Of a DNA stretch of 64,000 nucleotides, positions 26,149 to 35,750 are shown in pieces. The notes below the pieces were generated by a model, which worked only from the letters and a program-made list of their open reading frames with translations, did not search any database and was not told the DNA's origin. Position 1 is the stretch's first letter. Each line of letters begins with the position of its first letter. The position numbers and the translations under genes were made by a program. Source of the DNA: Takakia lepidozioides (taxonomy: Eukaryota; Streptophyta; Takakiopsida; Takakiales; Takakiaceae); NCBI GenBank assembly GCA_030704615.1, contig CM060734.1, forward strand, positions 6,262,001 to 6,326,000. Direction: 5' to 3'.

Positions 26149-29100
26149 ATGCAGAACATGTTTGCATGCCTAACAGGAAAGGTGGACGTGCTGGAGGGAT
26201 CGCAGGAATCCGAAGAGCCGCAGGAAGAGTCCGAGGAGCTAGCTGCAGCACGTACACCCACCCGATCCCCGAGCGCGGGTACTCCTGCCGGGCCTAGCCC
26301 TCTGCGATTCAAAGACGCGTCTTCGAAGGGCAAGTTCAAAGTCTCAGAGATCGACTCGCGTTCTTCGATCATGGAGAATCGCCAGCAGGGGTCGGGCCCT
26401 TCTCCAGCAAAGTCGAAGAAGAAGCAGCCCGTCCCTCTACTGGCTTCTGAACCGGCTCAGGCCGATTCACCCCCCCCAACGCGAATGAAGCAGCAGGGTA
26501 GAAGACAGATTCTATTGCAGCAGACACCTTCACCTGCAAGGATGAGGAAGCAGAAGGCAATCAGGGCGACGGCCGAACAATCTCCCGCAAAACCGCTTCC
26601 ACGAGCTGAAGCTCAGTTCCTGGAGGATTTCCCGCCTGCAGATGTTGGGGCCGACTCTGCTGCAGCGAAGGCAATGGGATCGACCGTTGATCTCGATTTG
26701 GTACCGGAGGAGGGTGCTGCCGCTGAACGTTCGCAGGCAGACCTCACCACCGATGAGCTAGCAGGCCCGGAGGAGGCCTCTGCAGTGGCAGAATTGCCCG
26801 CACACAGGCCCCAGAGTGCAGCTCCAGTTGAGGATGCTCCACCTGCTCAGCCACTACCGGCACCTACAGACATGTCTCCGGAGGATTTCAAAAGTGCAGC
26901 GGATAAAATGTTGGAGGAGACACACAGTAGCATTGGCAGAGTTCTGGGCAGCAGGGTATTCCAGCGGACTCTTCGAATCCCACTCTGTCGCATGGTCTCC
27001 CTTCCCATCGTCAGGCAGGCCCTTCCCGGAGATGTGGATAAGCTCAAGTTCGCATTTCGAGAAGGGTACCGTCTGGGATCGGCAGCGTTTTACGTTTCCA
27101 TAGAGAATGAGGACGGCGAAACCCGTGGACCCACTGCCGATGAATTGTCAACGTGGGATACCCACTGGCACACTCGCAACCACGAATTCGAGGCGACGCT
27201 GAAGGGTGATCCCGACTTCGGCCATATGTCGGGAAAAATGTTCTTTGTGTGGGACGGGAATCACCGACTTCTCGCCTGGTGGGAGTACATCAAGCAGAAC
27301 CATGCCAAGCACATTGGCTGGCATTACATGGTGGAGTGTGTCATCCTCAAGGTGAAGGCGGCAGACTCCTCCCTCCTCAAGAATGCCATGGCGGACCTCA
27401 ACTCGTAAGATACTCATACCCTCCCTAGCACATTCGAAATGCGGTGCCGCATTTCGGTTTCCATTCTGGTTTGATTCCGTGCTTCCGTGTACTGAACTGG
27501 AGAGTGTGCCTTGCAGGGTCACTGAGAATGCGTACGTGCATACCCACATGGCACATATGCTGTACAGGGTGAGGAAAACTGGTCTTACTGATCCGCAGAT
27601 GTTTGCGGAAATGCTGGAGCCGGAGCTCATTCAGAAAGCCGTTGCAAAAACAGACCGGACATGGTATCGTCTCACTATGGATGGAATGGTGGAGGTGATA
27701 TACGAAGTAAGTCGTGCTCCAATTTCCCTCTGCTCATCCTTCCCCAATTTCCAGTAATGTTTCCACATGAATCGAATGTAACGCTTCTGCATGTTTTTGT
27801 TGGCAGTCAAACATCAAGCTGGATTTGGCCCATGCCAAACGCTTCTTCATGGAAAGTGAGGGGCAGGTCAAAACGTTGCAGTCATTGACTGAGCACTTGA
27901 AGGAAGCCGGTGTCAAGTCCAGAACCAAATACAAGTCAAAGCTTGTGAAGCTGGTGGCAATTGCAGATCCGGCACTTGGAAAGGACTTCATCCCCGAGAT
28001 TGCAAAACACTATTCTCGGGCCATGCAGCCGACCATGCAATTGGAGAAACTGCATCACCTCTCAACGGCATGTGTGGAGGCGAAAGAGAAGGTGAGGTTT
28101 CAATGCACTGAATTTCCTTCCTAGCAATAGCCACTCTCTTCCAGCCACTGACATTGGATCGGAAATGGCAGACACGGTGGCTGTCGATCTGGAATGCATC
28201 CGAGAGCATAAGGACAATGTGGTCTTTTCCACTGGAAGTTTCCGACCCTGCAGTGGATGTGTGGCTCAACCGTATGACTTGGTGGTTCCAGGTAATTCAA
28301 GGTACTTCCCCAGATTTGCTTTTCTGACATGAATTCCCTGAACTGCTACGTGACAATGCATTTGGGAATGGCAGGTAATGTCGAATGCAAAGGAGCAAGT
28401 CGTAATGCACACAAATTCGTTCGGCTTGTACGTCAAATGGGATGGAACACAGACATTGGAAGACTACGTGACACGTTTCAGATGTGCGTACAAGGACAAC
28501 CTTTTCGCCAGAGAGCTACAGACAGCAAGAAGGAGCGTGGAGTTTACACATCAGGAGGGAGCGGGGAAAGCTGCAATGCGAATTGTTTACAGGTGAAGCA
28601 CAGCTGCCCTTGTATGCGAAGCCTGGTTACGAGGTTTGTCTCGGAAATGCGGCACCGCATTCGCATTTTATGTTTTCGGTGGCACTCTGCCAGTAGGTTG
28701 GTCTCAAGTTTTGCTCACGCATGCTGACTGCCTTGCAGTGCCTTGCAGGTATATGAAATACGTGCTCCTTCAGACAGGGGCCCTGGCTCAAGAGCCCCCG
28801 TTCTTCATGGCTTGGACCGTGGCGGGCCCAAGCTGTGTCTACACACCCGAGATGCAGAAACAATGGCATCCCGCGCATCTCGTTGGATGCCCGTGGTACC
28901 TGGACATGTCTGGCGGTATTGTTGACGAGTCTGAGAAAGATCTGCACGCCTTGGCAGAAGAGAAGAGAAAGGAAAGACGTGTCCCTGCTGGGCCAAAGTC
29001 GGCAAAGGAATCTGCTGCTCTGGAAGAATCCAGAAAGGCAGCTGAGATGGCACAAAAGACGGTGGATGCAGCTGTGCAGGCCCAACAGAAGGGGTCGAAG

Positions 29101-31102
29101 AAGAGGACTCGCCAGCAAGGAGCAGCTGTTGTGACACCCGCCAAAACGAAGAAGCAGAAACAGCCTGTTCAGGAAGAGGGTGAGGAAGAGGACTCCGATG
29201 GAGACTTTGCAACCAGCCCACCCCCCCAAACGCAGGCTGCCTCCCCTGTGCCCACCGTTGTCACGAGAGGCACGAGAACTGGCTCGGCAAAGAAGGCACT
29301 CTTCAACCCCCCAGGGGGGCACCCTTTCGAGCCGGTGGAAATGAAGAGGCCGAAAGTGGCTCCCGAAACTGTAGTCCAGTGTGTAAATGAGAGTTTCTTG
29401 GCGGCTTTGGATGGACGGGCAGCCAAGTTGGCATACATGAAGACCATGGAGGGTCTGAAGGGCAGAGCACTGAAGAAGGCGACTGCCGAAGAGCCTTCCG
29501 ACACCCCAGGATTTCAGAATATGGTCTCGTTCTTTGAGAGGGTGTGTGCAGACAAGGATTGTAGGAGGGGCGGAAATGCCACCGAGTGGTCTTGCGATAT
29601 GATCATCTTGGATATTCCGGACGGAGAGCCTGTGGAAGGACTGCAAGCTTTGCCATCTTGGAACAGGTACTCGGAGGACTTTTGGAAGAAAGGATTCGGG
29701 CTTGCCCGCATGGTGTTGGACGACAGAGGCTGTGTGGTTGTCCTGGCGAGCAGAGGAAAAAACACTCAGACAGGAATTGCGAAGTGGACCCGCAAGAGCG
29801 CCGTCCCGATTCTGAAAAAGAAGTGGACGTGCATCAACACACTGGGCCTTCGGTCGGAAGGGAAGAAGGTGATTACGACACTGGCACTCGTCCATTCATT
29901 TGCTTGGGTGCTTTCAAATGCGGTGCCGCATTCGGTTTCTAATCGTTTTCCCCCTGTGTATGCAGACGAAGCAGTTCGATGCATACTGCTTTGTGAAGGA
30001 AAACTCCACCTTTGCTTTCCGGAAGGAGGGAGGAAAGGTTGACCCGAACTGCGACCCACTCGATTACGACGTTCTGTTCAACAACGTTCCCAAGGAACTT
30101 CTCCCTCATAGCCTCACTTCAACGGAACCCCTGCGGTACTCACGGACTCGGAGCCCTGCCTTCATTCAGACAATTATGGAGACATGCACAGACGTGGAGG
30201 GCACAGTGCTGGACCTCATCTGTGGGACAGGTATGCAGAATCTTGATCTCTGCTGTTCTGCAAATTCTCGTTAGGATGTAGTTCGCAACATCTGAAGCGC
30301 CATGTGGTAATGTGTGGATGGCATTGTAACAGGTGCCTCAATGTGGGCTGGGCGGTTTTCCGACCGGCACCTCTTTGCCTACGAGGAGGATTCATCCGTG
30401 TGGGGATCCCATCTGGAGGGGCTGCAACGGAATGTGAAGGCTCCCGACAGAGCGGAAGTCTCCTCGGATTCGTCGGAGTCCGAGGAAGACACAGTGGACA
30501 TTGATGCAGAGGAGAACCCGGAATACGAGTGAGTGCAAACATTGTAAGTTTGCAAAGCCTTCTGGGTCATTTATGTCAAAGGAATTTCCCGACTGTGGTT
30601 CTCATTAGTCTCGTTGATGATTGTCATGTGCAGGATTGCAGGGTCCGGGTCGAAACATGTAGGGCCTACACTTCCTGCCAGGAAGAATGTCCCGTTCTTT
30701 GCGAGGGCCGACTTCATGACGAGCCCGGTGAGGGACTACTCCCTTCCTAGTTATGCAGCTAAACTCGCAAATACAGCGATTAGAAGAAGTGAGAATCCCA
30801 GTAAAGTAGAGCAGATTTTGGAGAGGGCTAGGGAGGACAGAAGGATAAGGAAAGAGTTGGCAGCAGCTCAGACAGGTAGACGGGTACGAAAGTACATATG
30901 TGATTCAGCGGATGAGAGCGACGCAGACAGGGAGGAAGACGACCCAACGGAGGTGAGATGGACAGTTCCGCAAGGGGAAGATGGGATTTTCGAAAGCCTG
31001 GCCAACGAGCAGTCCGCTGGAGATGAGAGAGGCACTGAGGGGGTGGAGGAGGAGCAGGACAGTCTAGAACAGGATGAGGATTCCGATGATTTTCAAGATT
31101 AA
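26149..31102 (+). CDS. ParB-like / amino-methyltransferase-like protein, nine exons (element cargo)
   Basis: Exons: 26149-27404, 27517-27706, 27807-28091, 28145-28291, 28375-28592, 28749-29868, 29966-30230, 30333-30528, 30634-31102. All junctions are GT-AG and phase-consistent, giving ~1,381 aa. Order: disordered basic/Pro-rich N-terminus; a ParB/sulfiredoxin-like stretch with FFVWDGNHRLLAWWEYIK around residues 363-381; helical and unrecognised segments; a Lys/Glu-rich coiled linker; a C-terminal beta-class methyltransferase-like region in permuted order, with CDMIILDIPDGEP (~982-994) where [DNS]PP[YFW] is expected, then VLDLICGTG (~1,153-1,161) and AYEED as the SAM-binding half; and a very acidic tail. 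Fused ParB and N4/N6 methyltransferase domains are known in phages and bacteria. The catalytic motif is altered, so activity is doubtful; it may be a DNA-binding or SAM-binding regulator. The start is uncertain because copy L lacks ~154 bp here. Confidence 0.6.
27405..27516 (+). other. Intron 1 of the ParB/methyltransferase-like gene, carrying one palindrome
   Basis: It begins GTAAGATAC and ends TTGCAG. A GAAATGCGGTGCCGCATTTC palindrome sits at about 27,435-27,455. Introns 5 (28,593-28,748) and 6 (29,869-29,965) carry similar copies near 28,645 and 29,918. No exon carries a complete one. Confidence 0.8.
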
Positions 31103-31279
31103 TAGAATTTTAATGAAGTCTCTGTAAATGTAAATTCTCTTCCAGAGTATATAAAGAAAATTCTGCCCGACATTCGTGACCCCTCTCCAGTGTGCATTCC
31201 AGCCACACAATCGCCCAAACCAGGACGCTCCCAAAATCAGAAATGGGTCAGGGCATTTCCAAAATTTTGGCAACTCTAA

Positions 31280-32012
31280 GAACCTCTTTTGGAAATGCGG
31301 CACCGCATTTCCAAAACAGGGGAGGGACTAATTTTTCCATTTCAATGTTGGCATAGTAAAAAGTAATCTTAATTGGGAATGCGGTGCCGCATTTCCAAAA
31401 TTTCCTTTGTCCACACGCCAGTTTTGGCCTCTCCCGCTCATTGCATGGATGCCACCACGCTTACAGAGGTCGAACAAGGAGGTCGAACAAGGAGGCCGAC
31501 ATGGCGGGATTGGAAATGCGGTGCCGCATTTCCATATTGGGGATGGTGGTTGTTCGAACTGCAGACCCATCAGCAAAAACTGGCACCGCATTCCATTGTA
31601 AAAAAAAAGTCGATGACGGACATGGAAATGCGGCGCCGCATTTCCAGAACGGACATCGCAATTTGTCAATTTGCAGACCCTCTCTCGGAAATGCGGTAAC
31701 GCATTCCATCGCGCTGGTCGGAAATAGGTGCACTTTTCGAAGTGTTGGACGGAAATGCGGCACCGCATTCCCTTGTCCAAAAAGAAGTTTCCATTGCCAA
31801 GCTGGAAATGCGTCGCCGCATTTGCATGCCAACCTCGTTTTCTGATCAATTTATAGACCCGTGTTGGTATTTCGTGTACCTGGACGGAAATGATGCACCG
31901 CATTTTCTTGTCCCACATGGAAATGCGGTGCCGAATTTCGATGTCCGACATGGAAATGCGGTGCCGCATTTCGATGTCCGACATGGAAATGCTGTGCCGC
32001 ATTTCAATGTCC
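31280..32012. repeat. Second palindrome cluster near the right end of copy R
   Basis: About eleven palindromes of the same consensus lie between the stop of the plus-strand gene and the right terminus. Their flanks are usually TGG/CCA or ATGG rather than CGG/CCG. The last four have centres at 31,896.5, 31,929.5, 31,962.5 and 31,995.5, exactly 33 bp apart. The pair at 31,761.5 and 31,814.5 is 53 bp apart. A further degenerate copy lies near 32,250-32,270. ORFs across the cluster are repeat translations. Confidence 0.9.
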
Positions 32013-33460
32013 GACATGGCGTTACTCTGGTATATTCTTGACACATGACTCACATACCGGTTACTCTGCTTTATTCAACCAGACAGACAAATTGTAGAAA
32101 TGAGACATCAAATTGTAAACAGTGGGCCAAATCCGAGAGTTATTCAACACAATGAAACACAGTCATACAGAAGTGAGGTACATTCCAGGGCACAGTCACT
32201 GCCAGGTGGGCCGATAGCCACTGGACACGACGAAGTCCATCCCCTCTTCGATGTAAATGCGGCGCCGAATTTCCATCCGGGGGATGGACTTCGGTGGCAG
32301 ATCTCAAACTATAACTTGTTGATGAGAAAGATGTATGGGTTCATCCACCGCTGGCGTGATGAACACGTTCCACCTCCGTCGGTGGGTACGTGTGACCCAG
32401 ATGCTCCATTTTGGAGGCCGGACTGCTCTTCCGCTTCGTATCTTTTCCAAAATCTAAGGGCTTCGTAGCTGTCCGCAAGGTCATCGGCATCCAAGTCGTC
32501 CTCAGGTCCTCCTTTGCAAGGATGCCGTGCTTCCGGAACCGGGACGACTGCCCCTTTGGAGGCGGCATCGATTATGCATGGTTCGGCCACATCGGGAGAC
32601 ATTGTTATCTGTACAACAGATTACACAGAGAGGTACTGGTTCGATTGTGGAACATTGGTGGCTTTGAGTATATCGTAGGCCCTACGCCTTCGAGCGGGGT
32701 GACGATCTTGGTTTGAGGAGTCCGGGGCTCCTGCGCATCCTCGATTCCTCGATGCCGATTTTCCCAGCTATACGGTCACCCATGCAGAAGAAGGCGCACT
32801 GCTATGCTGTTGCGGTGGGGAACTGGTCTGCCACTGGACGTGGGTGGACTCCATCGGAGAGACCTATTCTCCTCGAGGATGCGCCGCCTTTCTCCTTGTA
32901 TTGGGAACATTCGCATTGGTGTGGACGACGAAAAGTGAAGATTTCCATATTCGATGGTGGTATGATTGAAGGGCAGGACATTGTGGTGCATCACTAGGGC
33001 GGTACAAACGGCTGGCATCGACTTTACATGGAGGAGCCCCAGGACTCATGAGCTGAGTTCTGAGAGCAGTCGAAGTCCCATTGACACGTGACTTGTATTC
33101 AGTAGGCACAGGGCTCAAGATTTGAGGGCACAATCAGCACAGTAGACGTGCTTCAAATGCAATTCATGTGGATCAGGTAAACCTCCTTGTGCCCTCTTTT
33201 TATTCTATTCTGTGTCCATTGTTCCGAGAATGCGACATGTATTTCGTTTGGGATTGGGAGTGTGGGTGAATTTTGCAAATGGCTGGTAGGCTGAAACGGG
33301 CCCCCATTGTACAGAGCAGTACCACCCTACCTTTCGCGAACATTGCCTTTCAATTATAATTCTAAATACATTGCCGAACCTCCTTCATCGGAGGTCCTTC
33401 TCCCCCTATGACCGTGGCACCCTAACCCTATTCCCGCGGACACTCATTTCCGGAAAATAG
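32013..33460. other. No recognisable gene
   Basis: Several ORFs of 80-100 codons overlap on both strands (for example minus 32,309-32,602 and plus 32,713-32,997). The minus-strand one has a plausible acidic composition (DDLDADDLADSYEAL), but I recognise no family and see no convincing splice chain. It may be remnants of a third cargo gene or simply the 3' side of the element. Confidence 0.4.
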
Positions 33461-33548
33461 TGCTGCTCATGTTTTTTTTCCACACTTAACACGACTCTGC
33501 TCATGGCTCATTCCGCTCATGGCCATGGCTTCATGAAATAGCACCCCC
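33461..33548 (-). repeat. Right terminal inverted repeat and subterminal motifs of copy R
   Basis: Read inward on the minus strand the terminus is GGGGGTGCTATTTCATGAAG, followed by CATGAGC-type motifs, pairing imperfectly with 19,097-19,160. At least four GCTCATG copies lie between 33,465 and 33,530. It abuts the duplicated GTCTTAAAC at 33,549-33,557. Confidence 0.85.
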
Positions 33549-35750
33549 GTCTTAAACTATCAAGTTTTAAAGAACCAAGCCAGATCCATGGAGGGAGGGA
33601 GAGAGAGTGAGAGAGAGGGACCCACCCAACCTGCCCCTGGTATGGCATCTCCTTATGAGTGAGTGTGGTATGCCTCATCACCCGCGTAAGGGAGTGCATA
33701 CCAGACCCCATCACATAAATGACCTCCCTCTTCTTTGTAGCTTTTACTTCTGGTACAAAGGAACCATAGAAATAAACATGCCTACATCTCAACTCTCCAA
33801 GGTCAAAAAACAAAACAAGCCGTGACAAGCAAAGGTACATCAACACTTACACATCTAATGTAGAGTTTTACCTTTTAGCTACACATAGGCTCTGGTAATG
33901 GAAAGACGAGGCCAAGAAGGGACCTTAAACTTCCGAATTCATGAAGCAACAAACAGAAAGAAACTCTTATCACCCCTTTAGTGTCTACCTAGCCCATGTT
34001 TTTGGTACCACATGTGTACAAAACCAATGGGGGCATGTTTAGGTAATGAATTTTCTGCCATTGGCATGTCCCAACGTTGGCAAGTTGTGACAAACGAAGG
34101 TCATCAACACATTACATCAAAATGTAGAGTTTTACCTTTTAGTTTGTATATAAGCTCTGGTGACCGGAAGAAGAGGCCAGTGAAGAACCCTCAATTCCAA
34201 GGTCATAAAGTAACAATCGGGAAAGAATCTATATCAACTTTTAGTGTTTACCTCACCCCTTGTTTTGGGTAAAACATGTGTACAAAACAAAAGGGGGCAG
34301 GTATTGGGACTTAGGTAATGAAGTCTGGCAGGGTTTACACCTGGTATTCAGACAAAACATCTACCCCAGCATATCAGAATTGGGTATTTCTTATGGTGCC
34401 TATAAGAGCAAAGCCATACCCAGGGAGAAACGATTTGAGCCAAAGAAATGGAACTCATTCTTATCATAAGGTATCTAAATCTGACATAAGGCATCGGCTA
34501 CAAGGGACCGGCAAACAAAGAGTAATGTGCATTGACCGATCCGTATAAGGTGTACACGTCTACTCCAGCAAGCTGTCTTACCAAGGCCTAGCTCAAAATT
34601 TCAGCATTCAGAAGCCCTATTGTTGGTATCTCAGGTACTCAAGGATGCCTGCTATCCATGCCCAATTAGCCAACATATTTTTGATGGAGAATACTTACCT
34701 TATGAACGACTTGCTTGCTCCACAACCATGGTCATGGCGGGGAGAGGAGGCTGATATCTCATGGCTTTGCCTCCTTCCCATTGCCTTGGGTCCATCACTG
34801 CAATCAGGACATATTTGATAACCTTTGTCATGCTCAGACCAAGGTGTTAGTAAATCAAACATAAAACTGAAAACAGAAGGGAGATTGGTTGATAATGTGT
34901 ACAAGAACCACCAAGTACACTGGTCTAAATCAGAGAGGAAGATACTTATGTCTTGTCGAGACATGGACAAAGACCTGACAAGGTCACTGTAAAATTAACG
35001 ACAAATCAGCCTCACAACAAGGCATTGTCAACCATTCTTCATTCACAAGTCAGCTTTATGACAAATCCCAGACTTCAAAGTCAATGAAGTCTCTGGGTGG
35101 GGGGGTGGGAAAAATTAGGACTCAATTACCACTGTTCATAGCAGGAAACCATCGTTCAACATGCTAAAAAGTGCCATTCATGACATGCCATGTCATTCAG
35201 TCTCTATTTTTTGGTCAGCTTACATACCAAGGCATAACCACATCCACATCAGTTTGGCATGGTATCGAGTGTCCTAAAGTAACCAGCTTCTAAAAGAGGT
35301 AAGTTTCCAAGCTTGTACATTCAAGAACACTGTCTGGTCATGAAAACAGGTATGCCCTACATTGTAGCATGTTACCAGATCTCTTTAATATCATTGCTCC
35401 ATTGTCACATCAGTATGCCATAGGGAACAAGAGATAGTCGCCCTAATGATTGATTGTCCACCATACTAGGTTAAACATAGGAGCCATCAAGATCAAAGGA
35501 AAGAGGAAGAAAGGATTGTTCTCCCCCAAAGATACAGATGGCGTCGCTTCTTCAACTCGATTCCAATCAACTTCAGCTTTAAAATCCATGTTAAGTGAGG
35601 ACCCTCACCTGGTCCCATCACATGCAATCAGAAAACAGTTGAGTTAGAGACGATGTGGAACCCCAGGTGAATCGCAGGTCTCACGCTTGTTACGTTGTAC
35701 AACATGCAATACAAAGCAGGGGCAGAAAGGAAACAGAGCATATGCAAGCC
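33549..35750. repeat. Truncated fifth unit (E) of tandem array 1
   Basis: The sequence resumes in phase after the R insertion, in the same orientation as units A-D, and ends abruptly after 'gcatatgcaagcc', where array 2 begins. Compared with B-D it has many small deletions, similar in style to unit A. Confidence 0.9.

Larger units (their letters stand above)
19097..33548. mobile_element. Complete 14.45-kb MULE-like DNA transposon (copy R) with accessory gene
   Basis: Both ends can be fixed. The flanks are a perfect 9-bp duplication, and the termini are imperfect inverted repeats sharing CTATTTCATGA and then CATGAGC motifs. Inside are a minus-strand transposase with MULE features (zinc cluster, DDE-type core with C-x2-H-W, SWIM finger) and a divergent plus-strand nine-exon gene with ParB-like and methyltransferase-like regions. 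The two genes share an intergenic palindrome array (23,980-25,570). A second palindrome cluster (31,280-32,010) lies before the right end. Insertion is into the 2.96-kb tandem repeat, whose sequence resumes in phase at 33,549. At 14 kb with a large cargo gene it is far longer than ordinary MULEs. Confidence 0.9.

Noticed and set aside
1-26721. Fold-back (hairpin) assembly artefact explaining the inverted element copies
   Set aside because: The tandem repeat units between and beyond the copies all have the same orientation, and the copies differ by substitutions and a 154-bp indel. A simple fold-back would also invert the array and give identical arms.
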